From JAJRRS01 sp965230275 (GTDB lineage Bacteria; Planctomycetota; Phycisphaerae; Phycisphaerales; Phycisphaeraceae), in contig CBDDKO010000001.1 in the NCBI GenBank assembly GCA_965230275.1, forward strand, positions 62,001-126,000: a stretch of DNA of 64,000 bases, given 5' to 3'. Shown here piece by piece: positions 43,867 to 52,266 of this stretch. Both the position numbers and the translations under genes were made by a program. A model generated the notes under the pieces. It had not been told where the DNA came from. It did not search any database and saw only the letters and a list, made by a program, of their open reading frames with translations. Every line of letters begins with the position of its first letter. The stretch's first letter is position 1.

Positions 43867-44859
43867 ATGAATGTGTTGGTAACCGGTGGAGCAGGCTATA
43901 TCGGATCTCACGCGGTACGCCGTCTTGTGTCGGGCGGCCACACCGTGGCTGTGCTGGATAATCTTTTTCGCGGCCACCGGGACGCGGTGCCCGAAAGCGT
44001 CGCGTTCATTCAAGCCGACCTGCGGGATACCGACACGGTCGAGAAAGCACTGGCCGATCACAAGATCGACTGCGTGATGCACTTCGCGGCCCTGGCATAT
44101 GTCGGGGAGTCGGTGACCGATCCGCTGACCTACTACGACAACAACACCGCAGGCACGGTCAGCCTGCTTCGGGCGATGGATAAGGCGGGCGTGAAGCGGC
44201 TGGTCTTCAGCTCGACCTGCGCGACCTACGGCGAGCCCGAGTCCATGCCGATCGTCGAGACCATGCCCCAGAGCCCAATCAACCCCTACGGCTGGTCGAA
44301 GCTGTTCGTCGAACGCGTCCTGAAAGACTACGCCGACGCCAACCAGGACTTCGCCTACGCCGCCCTACGTTACTTCAACGTCTGCGGCAGCGCCAGCGAC
44401 GGGTCAATCGGTGAGGACCACGAGCCCGAGACGCACATCATCCCGGTGCTGCTGAACGTCGCGCTGGCCAAGGTGCCGAAGGTCACCGTGTTCGGCGACG
44501 ACTACCCCACGCCGGACGGGACCTGCGTGCGCGACTACATCCACGTGGAAGACCTGGTCGATGCCCACGCCGTCGTGATGGACGCCCTGCAGCCTGGCGA
44601 CCAGCGGTTCTACAACCTCGGGATCGGCCAGGGGACGAGCGTCAAGGAGTTGATCGACTCGGCCCGCGAGGTGACCGGCCGGGAGATCCCTGTCGAGATG
44701 GGCCCCCGCCGCGCGGGCGACCCGCCGATGCTTTACGCCAACGCCGACAAGATCAAGAACGAACTGGGCTGGAGCGCGAAGCAGACGGACATCAAGGACG
44801 CGATCGCTTCGGCCTGGAAGTGGTTCGAGGCGAATCCGGATGGCTATAATGACAAGTAA
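43867..44859 (+). CDS. galE: UDP-glucose 4-epimerase
   Basis: A 330-residue extended SDR enzyme interconverting UDP-glucose and UDP-galactose. NAD-binding motif VTGGAGYIGSHAVRRL at the N-terminus, catalytic Ser and YXXXK in FSSTCATYGEPESM and NPYGWSKLFVE, and the sugar site YFNVCGSASDGSIGEDH. Galactose supply for exopolysaccharide is the likely use. Its TAA overlaps the ATG of a 43-residue membrane protein gene. Confidence 0.93.
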   Translation: MNVLVTGGAGYIGSHAVRRLVSGGHTVAVLDNLFRGHRDAVPESVAFIQADLRDTDTVEKALADHKIDCVMHFAALAYVGESVTDPLTYYDNNTAGTVSLLRAMDKAGVKRLVFSSTCATYGEPESMPIVETMPQSPINPYGWSKLFVERVLKDYADANQDFAYAALRYFNVCGSASDGSIGEDHEPETHIIPVLLNVALAKVPKVTVFGDDYPTPDGTCVRDYIHVEDLVDAHAVVMDALQPGDQRFYNLGIGQGTSVKELIDSAREVTGREIPVEMGPRRAGDPPMLYANADKIKNELGWSAKQTDIKDAIASAWKWFEANPDGYNDK

Positions 44860-44990
44860 TGTCTGAGCAGGACCTACAAGACTGGACACCGCCGCGCGGC
44901 ACGGGATTCAAGGTCATCGCCTGGGTCCTGATCGTGCTGATCGTGGCGGTGGCCGTCTTCGGGCTGATCGCCATGATGGTAGTCTCTTGA
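44859..44990 (+). CDS. 43-residue single-pass membrane protein
   Basis: ATG overlaps the galE stop as TAATG. The frame reads MSEQDLQDWTPPRGTG followed by a helix of about 22 hydrophobic residues (VIAWVLIVLIVAVAVFGLIA) and MMVVS. The polar N-terminus ending in basic/proline residues and the single helix form a clean small membrane-protein pattern, and the stop-start overlap implies translational coupling to galE. Function unknown. Confidence 0.6.
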   Translation: MSEQDLQDWTPPRGTGFKVIAWVLIVLIVAVAVFGLIAMMVVS

Positions 44991-45053
44991 TGGATGCTTA
45001 ATACCAAATGTATGTGACAGGCGTGATCTTCACCCCGCCGCGCGATCATTGCA

Positions 45054-45599
45054 TCATTTTTGAGGGATCGGTATCAAGCTCGGGGCCAGCTTGTTGAGCA
45101 CCAGCCCAATGGGGACGGACACGATCGCCGAGTACAACAGCACCAGGAATCGGTGCACCAGCTGATCGGAGGCGCTCCAGTGCGGGATCGGCTCGCCCAG
45201 CAGCATCGGCAGGCCTCGCGCGGTGTATAGCGCGACGATCACCAGCTCGATGAAGATGCCGACGATAAAGATCATGATCGCCAGCGAAATTACGGACTCA
45301 CGGAATACGAGTGTGCGTAATTGCAGCACGGCAAACGCCCCGGCCAGGTAGCCCAAGGCTTCGGGGCCGAGGATCGGTCCCTCCGACAACGGTCCAGGCA
45401 GCAGGTTCGCACATAACCCGATGATCAGCATCGACCAGCCAACCAACCGTTCCTGCGCGTGAATCCCGATGAAGACCGCGAAGATCAACAACAGGTCGGG
45501 GCAGACGCCCTGTGCATCAGGTATACCCAGCAGCGAAGTCAGGCCGACCTGCATCAGCAGGAAGATGTACGTCAGGATGGCGAACAGCAGCCAGTTCAT
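45054..45599 (-). CDS. mreD: Rod shape-determining protein MreD
   Basis: A 181-residue polytopic membrane protein with about five to six helices (LLFAILTYIFLLMQVGLTSL, LLLIFAVFIGIHA, ISLAIMIFIVGIFIELVI), matching MreD, which links MreC/MreB to cell-wall elongation. Its ATG at 45599 directly follows the mreC stop codon (45600) with no gap. The order mreB-mreC-mreD is standard. No pbp2/rodA follows in the 63-bp spacer. Confidence 0.85.
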   Translation of the reverse strand: MNWLLFAILTYIFLLMQVGLTSLLGIPDAQGVCPDLLLIFAVFIGIHAQERLVGWSMLIIGLCANLLPGPLSEGPILGPEALGYLAGAFAVLQLRTLVFRESVISLAIMIFIVGIFIELVIVALYTARGLPMLLGEPIPHWSASDQLVHRFLVLLYSAIVSVPIGLVLNKLAPSLIPIPQK

Positions 45600-46442
45600 T
45601 TAATCCCTCGGCACCAGCACGACCACACGCGGCAGCGACGACAGCGACAGCGTCGGTTTGATCTCCACACGGCTATTTAGTAGCGGCCGATCCGACTTGC
45701 CCACCTCCGTCACCACGCCCACGATGAAACCACGGGCGCGGAACTGCCAGCTGTCGTCCGCTAAATGGACCACGTCGCCGACCGCGACGGGCGAATCCAC
45801 GGAGAACTCTTCTGTGACGAATGCCCCCCCGCCCTGTTCGAGCGTGATGTAGGCCGGCATCGCGGCACCCGGGCCGTCGGGCGTGTGTTTCACGATTCGG
45901 ACCTGCAGGTGCGTGCCCGCTGCGGTGATCAGGCGGACATCGGCGGTCTTCGCGCTGGTGCTGACGACCTTGCCGACCAGGCTCGCGCCCCAGACCACGG
46001 CAAGCCCGTCACGTACGCCGTCGTCAGACCCCACGCCGATGGTAATGATCGGGTTCTCACGATCGCCGTTAAAGCCCAGTACGCTCGCACCGGCCAACTT
46101 GATGTCTTCAAGGTCCAGCAGCGCGTCGATCTGGGCGAGGCTCTCGCTAAGACGGCGCAACTCGAGCACTTCCTGCTCAAGGTTGTCGATGTAGACGTAG
46201 GCCTGGGCGAGTTGATCCGCCAGATCGTCGGAAGCGAATAATTCGGAGGTCTCATCGCGCGGCGGCCTGAGTGTGGTGGACATCCGCTGCAGCAAGACGG
46301 CAGGCTTGCTGAGTAACGCAACAAAGGATCGGGGCAGGTACGAGATGCTTGTCGCTGCGCCGGCGGGCAGTTGGCTCGCTACCAGCAGCAACACCACGGC
46401 AACGATCATGACACGCTTTGCAGTGATGGGCGGCCTGTTCAT
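45600..46442 (-). CDS. mreC: Rod shape-determining protein MreC
   Basis: A 280-residue protein with one N-terminal helix (VMIVAVVLLLVASQLPAG), a coiled coil (DDLADQLAQAYVYIDNLEQE, about 68-90) and the C-terminal beta-barrel pair (NPIITIGVGSDDGVRDGLAV, WQFRARGFIVGVVTEVG), all typical of MreC, which organises the elongasome in the periplasm. ATG 46442. It lies 79 bp downstream of mreB and abuts mreD. Confidence 0.9.
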   Translation of the reverse strand: MNRPPITAKRVMIVAVVLLLVASQLPAGAATSISYLPRSFVALLSKPAVLLQRMSTTLRPPRDETSELFASDDLADQLAQAYVYIDNLEQEVLELRRLSESLAQIDALLDLEDIKLAGASVLGFNGDRENPIITIGVGSDDGVRDGLAVVWGASLVGKVVSTSAKTADVRLITAAGTHLQVRIVKHTPDGPGAAMPAYITLEQGGGAFVTEEFSVDSPVAVGDVVHLADDSWQFRARGFIVGVVTEVGKSDRPLLNSRVEIKPTLSLSSLPRVVVLVPRD

Positions 46443-46521
46443 TCCCGCGATACCTGATTAAACGCTCTATAAGAGCTATGAAGATGCTTGGTGCCTTCCG
46501 CCCCACCGCTTGCTCGCCGGT

Positions 46522-47574
46522 TTAGTCCTCGTCGGAGTCGGACTCCATGGTCGCTTTCCATTCCTCGAGGTGTTCGAGGTAGATCGCGGTGCCACGGGCG
46601 ACGCAGGTCAGGGGGTCGTCGGCGATGCGGCAGTCCAGCCCGGTCGCGTTGCTGATGACGATGTCGATACCGCGCAATAACGAACCGCCGCCGGCCAGCA
46701 CCACGCCGTTATCGACGAGGTCGGCGGCGAGTTCCGGCTCGGTGCGTTCGAGTGTCCGGGTGACGGTTTCGATGATCGCGCTGAGTGGTTCCTGCAAAGC
46801 CTCGCGGATTTCTTCGCTGGTGATGACGGTCTTGCGCGGCAGGCCGGAGATCATGTCTCGGCCGCGGACCTCCATCGAGCGGTCCTCGCCGTCGGCCGCG
46901 GCGGAGCCGATCTCGATCTTGATGCGCTCGGCGGTCTGCTCGCCGATCATCAGGTTGTAGGCCTTTTTCATGTGGTTGATGATCGCCTCGTCCATGTCGT
47001 CGCCGGCGACGCGTACCGATTCGCATTGGGCGATGTCGGCCAGGGACATGATGGCGACCTCGGTCGTGCCGCCGCCGATATCGACGATCATGCTGGCGGT
47101 GGCTTCGACGATCGGCAGGTTCGCACCGATGCCTGCGGCCATGGGCTCTTCAACCAGGAACACCCGGCGGGCGCCGGCGCGTTCGGCGGAATCGAGCACG
47201 GCCCGTTTCTCGACGGCGGTGATGCCGGAGGGCACGGCGATGACGACGCGCGGCTTGACGAACGGCCGCTTGCCGTTGACCTTGCGGATGAAGTAACCGA
47301 GCATCGCCTCGGTGATCTGGAAGTCGCTGATCACGCCGTCTTTAAGCGGGCGGATGGCAGTGATGCTGCCGGGTGTCTTGCCGAGCATTTCCTTGGCGAC
47401 CCAGCCCACGGCGTTGCCGTTCTGCAGGACCTGGTTAGTCCCCTTCTTCACCGCGACGACGCTGGGTTCGTTCAGCACGATCCCCTCGCCGCGCACGCAG
47501 ACGAGGGTGTTGCACGTGCCCAGGTCGATGCCCATGTCAACGGAAAACCAGCTTAATAGGCTGTCGAGATTCAA
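46522..47574 (-). CDS. mreB: Rod shape-determining protein MreB
   Basis: A 350-residue actin homologue that directs rod-like growth. Phosphate 1 motif MGIDLGTCNTLVCVRG, phosphate 2 region IVDIGGGTTEVAIMSL, and adenosine motif VVLAGGGSLLRGIDI are intact. The start appears to be TTG 47574 (MNLDSLLSWFSVDMGID), with AGGGG about 10 nt upstream; the family often begins with a similar amphipathic stretch. The mreBCD order confirms identity. It is preceded by a 49-residue membrane-protein gene. Confidence 0.93.
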   Translation of the reverse strand: MNLDSLLSWFSVDMGIDLGTCNTLVCVRGEGIVLNEPSVVAVKKGTNQVLQNGNAVGWVAKEMLGKTPGSITAIRPLKDGVISDFQITEAMLGYFIRKVNGKRPFVKPRVVIAVPSGITAVEKRAVLDSAERAGARRVFLVEEPMAAGIGANLPIVEATASMIVDIGGGTTEVAIMSLADIAQCESVRVAGDDMDEAIINHMKKAYNLMIGEQTAERIKIEIGSAAADGEDRSMEVRGRDMISGLPRKTVITSEEIREALQEPLSAIIETVTRTLERTEPELAADLVDNGVVLAGGGSLLRGIDIVISNATGLDCRIADDPLTCVARGTAIYLEHLEEWKATMESDSDED

Positions 47575-47775
47575 ACGCCGAAACCCCTGTCGTGCCGTAT
47601 CAGCGGGCCTAATTGCCCACCGGTGCGGTCATTGTAACAATCGCCGCCGGGCCGTGCGGCGGTCGTGGATACGGGCTAAGCGCCCGATAGTCTTGTGATT
47701 ACATCGGAAAACGGCGACGGGTGATAATAGTTTTATCGGAATATTCCCACGATCCCGGCCCGACCGAAGGCTGGT

Positions 47776-47925
47776 TCAACTGGGCAGGAACCAGGTATAG
47801 CCACCGAAGACCACGCTGCCGCGGTAGAAGACGTAGGCTACGCCGCCGAGCAGCGCCAGGAAGGTGACAAACGCCAGGACGGTGTAGATGCTGTCGCCGG
47901 GTCCGCTGGAGGTGCCTTCTGCCAT
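47776..47925 (-). CDS. 49-residue membrane protein
   Basis: ATG 47925 to TGA gives a 49-residue protein: polar MAEGTSSGPGDSIYTVLA, then a hydrophobic helix (FVTFLALLGGVAYVFY) and a short aromatic-rich C-terminal segment (GYTWFLPS). A purine-rich AGAGAGAC lies about 6 nt upstream. It is the same strand as the coiled-coil anchored gene upstream (108-bp gap) and mreB downstream. Codon pattern and single-helix design support a real small gene. Function unknown; its position suggests an envelope or cell-shape role. Confidence 0.6.
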   Translation of the reverse strand: MAEGTSSGPGDSIYTVLAFVTFLALLGGVAYVFYRGSVVFGGYTWFLPS

Positions 47926-48033
47926 GGTTGGGTCTCTCTGAGTACTTCAAGCCGACCTGGGTCGGCGGTGTGTGCCTGGGTAATACGGGTCGATCGACGC
48001 TTGGCTGACTTCCGGGGACCGACTTCCGGGGGA

Positions 48034-48909
48034 TCAATAGGGGCCGCTGTAGATCTGATCGCCGGACTGGACCTGGCTCTTGGACAGGGTGATCCGGCCG
48101 GCGGCGATGGCGGACTCGACACGGTCCACGACGAAGGTGCCGACGTACTGGTCGTCTCGGTGGACGAGGAACTTCATGTTGGCTTCAACGCCGTCCTTCG
48201 AGCCGACGTCGACCTGGACCAGCTGGGTGCCGGCCGCGTCTTCCACGTCGGTGATGGTGCCGGCGATCGAGACGGTGGATTCGATGGCGACTTCGGCGGC
48301 CTCGCCGGTGCTGATCGCCTGGCGGTACTGCTCGGGCACCTTGGCCAGCAGGCCGCGGAGCTCGACGTTGCCCTGCTCGAGGCTGACCATCTTCTCACCG
48401 AGACGGCGGACCTGGCGGGTGAGGCTGTCACGCTGGCTCTCCAGCTCGTTGTTGCGGTCGCCGAGTTGGACAAGCTTGGTCTGGGCATCGACCAGCGCCT
48501 GGCGGGTCTGCTTGAGGTCGGCGGTGGTAACCGTCAGGAGGTTGGCGTCCTGCTCGGCCGCTGCGGAGAAGCGAGACAACTCCGATTCCAACTGCTGGAC
48601 CTTGCGATCGCTGAGCAGCACGGACTTCTTAGCTTCGTCGGCCTGAGTCCGCAGGTCGCTCATTTCCTTGGTCAGCGTGGTGATCCGCTGGTTCAGGAGG
48701 GCGGACTCTTCGGAGACCTTCTCCTGCACCGCCGACTTCTCCTGCTCCGCGATACGGGCGCTCTGGTCAGCGGCAGCCGCCTTGCCTTCCAGCCTTTTGA
48801 TCTCGGCGTTGAAGTCCTCGGTCTGTGCCACATAAGGCACGACCAGCGCTACCAGCGCGACGGACAGAACGGTCACCAGCACGACAAAGGCTTTGGTCAG
48901 CGGGCTCAA
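48034..48909 (-). CDS. Membrane-anchored coiled-coil protein with MreC-like C-terminal fold
   Basis: A 291-residue protein: one N-terminal helix (VLVTVLSVALVALVVPYVA), a long coiled coil (about residues 30-190, heptads such as AEIKRLEGKAAAADQSARIA), then a C-terminal beta domain with LVQVDVGSKDGVEANMKFLV resembling the sequence around the MreC beta barrel or FlgT-like C-terminus. It is probably exported and oligomeric. The start is TTG 48909 with GAGG 9 nt upstream. Located just upstream of a small membrane protein and mreBCD, it may scaffold the elongation machinery, but this is inference. Confidence 0.6.
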   Translation of the reverse strand: MSPLTKAFVVLVTVLSVALVALVVPYVAQTEDFNAEIKRLEGKAAAADQSARIAEQEKSAVQEKVSEESALLNQRITTLTKEMSDLRTQADEAKKSVLLSDRKVQQLESELSRFSAAAEQDANLLTVTTADLKQTRQALVDAQTKLVQLGDRNNELESQRDSLTRQVRRLGEKMVSLEQGNVELRGLLAKVPEQYRQAISTGEAAEVAIESTVSIAGTITDVEDAAGTQLVQVDVGSKDGVEANMKFLVHRDDQYVGTFVVDRVESAIAAGRITLSKSQVQSGDQIYSGPY

Positions 48910-49018
48910 GGGTACATCCTCTCAAAGCGAGAATCGGGAACATCTCATTTGGCACGGGAATGGCACGTCCGGGACGCCCCACTCGGATCGTCATTATCTA
49001 CTGACTGGGCTAGGCTTG

Positions 49019-50182
49019 TCAACCGGCGGACGCCTCACCGGCCCGGACCCGTGTGGCCGACGGGGCGCTGCTGTGCAGGGCCCGGAGCACGGCCGCGGCG
49101 GCGGACAAACGCACCTGTGGGTGGGTATCTTCCATCAGCCGACCCATCTCTGCCACCAGGGCGGAACTCTCGAATAATCGCCAGATATTCGGCGGATCGG
49201 AGGGTAACAGCTCCCCGTAGACGCGCCTGCGGGCGGTATCCAGCGAGCCGGCGGTTATCACGGCCTGGGCACGGATCACGGGGTTATCGGAAGTACACGC
49301 GTTGAGCACGAAGTCAGACTTCTCCAGCAGCAGCTTGATCGCCGCACGGCCGCCGATGTGAGACACAGCTTCCGCCGACGCCAGACGCAGTTCGATCGGC
49401 TGGTCACGCCGCTCGGCCATCGTCATCAGGCCCGTCTCCGCCGACGCGTCACGCAGCCGGCCGAGCATCGTCACGGCCAGGACACGCACCTCGTCAAACT
49501 CCGAATAGGCCGCGGCCCGCAGCGGGCTGATCGCGTCCTGGTCACCCAGCAGCACCTGGGCCTCGGCCACCTGCACACGCACCAGCGTCCGACGCAGCTT
49601 GTCCACACGCTGGTTCGGCATCGGCACCTTGGCCTGGGCCTTGATCATCGGCAGCGCGCTGGGTTCGCCCATCATGCCCAGCAGCATCACCACGTTGCCG
49701 CGCACCGACGGGCTGGGCGACGCCATAAGTTCAGCCATCTCGCTGACGTCCACCTCTTCGCCGCAGCGGCGGGCGGCGTACATCGCGGCGGCACGGACCG
49801 AGTCATCCGGGTCGTCCAGCAAACGCACGGTCGCCGGGCCGAGTTCACGAAGCCGCATCTTCCCGATCGTCACCAGCGCGGTGAAGCGCACCGCCGGGTG
49901 CTCATCGTCAAGCCCCAGCTGCGCAACCGGCAAGGCGCGATCAGGCACGCTCTGCATCGCTTCGATCGCGTTGGCGCGAAGGAACGGGTCCTGGTCACGC
50001 GAGGCGATCTGCACCAGCCGGATCGCGTCCTCACGCAGTTCCGGCAGTGTGCGGACCAGTTCGGGGTCGGCCTTGTCCGCCAGGGCAGGCGTGACCAGTG
50101 TCAGGCAAACCAGGCAGCCAACCAGCATGACCAGCCACCGGGCCGACGGGTTCGTGTGATGAGAAAAAGAGTTGCGTCGCAT
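49019..50182 (-). CDS. Exported HEAT-repeat protein
   Basis: A 387-residue protein with a signal peptide (ARWLVMLVGCLVCLTLVTPALA) and about eight HEAT-type helical repeats (e.g. PELREDAIRLVQIASRDQDP, HPAVRFTALVTIGKMRLREL, DSVRAAAMYAARRCGE). HEAT repeats form a curved binding surface; partners are unknown. It lies 109 bp upstream of the coiled-coil gene on the same strand and 87 bp downstream of lnt. A periplasmic scaffold near cell-shape genes is plausible but unproven. Confidence 0.75.
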   Translation of the reverse strand: MRRNSFSHHTNPSARWLVMLVGCLVCLTLVTPALADKADPELVRTLPELREDAIRLVQIASRDQDPFLRANAIEAMQSVPDRALPVAQLGLDDEHPAVRFTALVTIGKMRLRELGPATVRLLDDPDDSVRAAAMYAARRCGEEVDVSEMAELMASPSPSVRGNVVMLLGMMGEPSALPMIKAQAKVPMPNQRVDKLRRTLVRVQVAEAQVLLGDQDAISPLRAAAYSEFDEVRVLAVTMLGRLRDASAETGLMTMAERRDQPIELRLASAEAVSHIGGRAAIKLLLEKSDFVLNACTSDNPVIRAQAVITAGSLDTARRRVYGELLPSDPPNIWRLFESSALVAEMGRLMEDTHPQVRLSAAAAVLRALHSSAPSATRVRAGEASAG

Positions 50183-50269
50183 CGTGGCATCGCTCCTGCA
50201 GTCAACGGGGAATGAAGGGTCCTGATCGTGGTCCGCTTGCTTGGTGTTCTGCCCTCGGGCAAACGCGCG

Positions 50270-52060
50270 TTAAGCGGTGGGTTTCTGTGGGGCTATCTTA
50301 CTAAACACCAGCCAAAGCGTGGTGATGATCGCCAGACAGGCGGCGGGCAGGTCACCCAGCCAGCCGTACAGCGTTCGTCGGTCGTCCAGTCGCGGGGCGT
50401 TCACGGCGTAACCTTGAACCCACTGGCTTTGCCCCCCCACCTCGACCGCGTCGCTGACTCGGCCCAGTGAATCGATGAATCCGCTGACTCCTCCGTTAAC
50501 GCTGCGGGCCATGGGCACCCGGTTCTCGATACAGCGGAGCGTGGCGATCTGCAGGTGCTGGGGCTGTTGATACTCCCCCGGATACCAGGCGCTGTTGGTC
50601 TGATTGACCACCAGGTCGGCGCGCTTCGTACCATTGGGGCTGTAGACCAGCCGTCGCACCGCTCGGCCCACGGCATCTTCATAGCAGATCGGCGTGACCA
50701 CACGCACGACCTTCGGCGACGTCAGCTTCTGCTCCGCAAACGGGAACGACATCGCCGGCACATCAAACACCGTCAAGGCCTCACCCTCAGCCAAAGAGTA
50801 GTCTCGCGTGTACGGCGTGAAGAGCCTGATGAACAGGTCTTTGATCGGCGGGACGGCGTGGACCCAGGGGATGAACTCCCCGAACGGGACACGGTGGATC
50901 TTGTCATATCGCAGCGGGGCCTGTTCGCCGTCGGCGTAGTAGAGGTAAGACGAGTTGTACCGCGGCATGGGCACGGGGCCGACCGCGCCGTCTTTAAACG
51001 TCTCCTGCACAAAGCCGTCGTACGCCGGGGCGCCGACCAGCAGGTTGGTCTGTACCTGCATGGCGAGCATCTGGATGTACTCGTGATACACCTCGCCGCC
51101 CGTGTAGTAGCTGTTGACCTCGGAGAAGTATTCAACCGCGTCGGGGTTCAGCGCGGTGGGGACCATCGTCTCGGGCCATACGATCAGGTCGGGCGTCGGC
51201 TCGGTCTCGGCGGCGCGCACCGTCAGGTCCACCATGTCCTGCCAGTCCTGCTTGTCCTGCTCGGGTGTGCGGTGGATCTTGTTGTGCTGCGGGACGTTGG
51301 TCTGAACCACGGCGATCTGCGGGCCGGGCTGTGATTGTGTAGCCCACTGTCCGATGCGGTATTCGCCGTAGAAAGACGCGCCGACGTTGAGGATGATCCA
51401 GAAGATCACCGCGCCGCGCAGCGTGGGGTGGACACGGTGCTTGTTCTGCCCGATCGGCTGCATGATCGGGCGGGTCATCAGGTCGATCAGAAGGCCGCAG
51501 GTCGTCAGGACGACAAAGCTGATGCCCAATTCACCAAACAAGTCCGCAACCTGCGCGACCCGGCCGGCGGGTTGGCCGACCTCGTAGACCGACTGCGTGT
51601 GCCCGATCATGAACCAGGAAAAGCCGCCGGCCAGGAACCGGCCGCGCAGCCATTCACAGCTGACCCATACCAACGGCAGCAACACCACCATCGCGCAGCG
51701 GTAACGTTTATGCAACTGGTAGGTGATCAGCAAGGCGAGCACCCAATACGCGGCCATGAGCGCCGCCAGCGCCACAAACGCGTAGCTGGAGATCGGGATA
51801 ACCCAGCTGATCATCACCAGCCACCAGGCCCAGAACACGCCGAAACTCGTCCACGCCAACCGCCTCGCGCTTGAGGCCCGCGCGGCAAGCAGCCCGGCGG
51901 GGACCAGCGCGATGTACGCCAACCACCACTGCCCCCACGGTGCGAATGCGAACAACAGCATCACCGCCGACAGCGCACAGAGGATCAGGTGGGCCGACAC
52001 CGACCGGATGCCGGTGCGCGGCAGGGCCACATGGATTGAGCTTTCCTGAGCGGCGGCCAT
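50270..52060 (-). CDS. lnt: Apolipoprotein N-acyltransferase
   Basis: A 596-residue membrane enzyme that adds the third acyl chain to lipoproteins in the inner membrane. About seven N-terminal helices and a nitrilase-fold periplasmic domain with the catalytic triad Glu (LIVWPETMVP, about 296), Lys (YDKIHRVPFGEF, about 385) and Cys (TPICYED, about 457). The many lipoproteins in this window are its substrates. ATG 52060 has no Shine-Dalgarno; instead a run of CCCCGAT heptamers lies immediately upstream in the transcript. A final helix (LPAACLAIITTLWLVFS) ends the protein. Confidence 0.92.
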   Translation of the reverse strand: MAAAQESSIHVALPRTGIRSVSAHLILCALSAVMLLFAFAPWGQWWLAYIALVPAGLLAARASSARRLAWTSFGVFWAWWLVMISWVIPISSYAFVALAALMAAYWVLALLITYQLHKRYRCAMVVLLPLVWVSCEWLRGRFLAGGFSWFMIGHTQSVYEVGQPAGRVAQVADLFGELGISFVVLTTCGLLIDLMTRPIMQPIGQNKHRVHPTLRGAVIFWIILNVGASFYGEYRIGQWATQSQPGPQIAVVQTNVPQHNKIHRTPEQDKQDWQDMVDLTVRAAETEPTPDLIVWPETMVPTALNPDAVEYFSEVNSYYTGGEVYHEYIQMLAMQVQTNLLVGAPAYDGFVQETFKDGAVGPVPMPRYNSSYLYYADGEQAPLRYDKIHRVPFGEFIPWVHAVPPIKDLFIRLFTPYTRDYSLAEGEALTVFDVPAMSFPFAEQKLTSPKVVRVVTPICYEDAVGRAVRRLVYSPNGTKRADLVVNQTNSAWYPGEYQQPQHLQIATLRCIENRVPMARSVNGGVSGFIDSLGRVSDAVEVGGQSQWVQGYAVNAPRLDDRRTLYGWLGDLPAACLAIITTLWLVFSKIAPQKPTA

Positions 52061-52074
52061 GGTACTAGGGTATC

Positions 52075-52132
52075 AGGGATCGGGGATCGGGGATCGGGGA
52101 TCGGGGATCGGGGATCGGGGATCGGGGAATCG
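52075..52132. repeat. Eight-unit GGGGATC heptamer array upstream of lnt
   Basis: GGGATC followed by six perfect GGGGATC units and GGGGAATCG. With eight G-runs spaced by three bases it can form a G-quadruplex on the plus strand; the lnt transcript carries the C-rich complement within 15-70 nt of its start codon. The terminal 14 bases GGATCGGGGAATCG (52119-52132) are identical to 60711-60724 upstream of argS. Confidence 0.9.
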
Positions 52133-52198
52133 AATTCTGCCTCTACGAAGCGACGCGACTTGTCGCGTCCCGCCGAGACAGTGTTATTCACATCACTT

Positions 52199-52238
52199 AA
52201 AAAAACAAAGCCCACGCAAGCTCCCGCGTGGGCTTTGT
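52199..52238 (-). terminator. Rho-independent terminator after the xer gene
   Basis: A perfect 13-bp stem (ACAAAGCCCACGC and its complement), 8-nt loop, and seven Ts following on the minus strand (A-run at 52199-52205 on the plus strand). It terminates the xer unit before lnt. Confidence 0.85.
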
Positions 52239-52266
52239 GTTCATGCTGTTACGTGATCCACGATTC

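Noticed and set aside
52075..52132. CRISPR-like array
   Set aside because: Tandem heptamers without spacers; a simple-sequence repeat, not a CRISPR.
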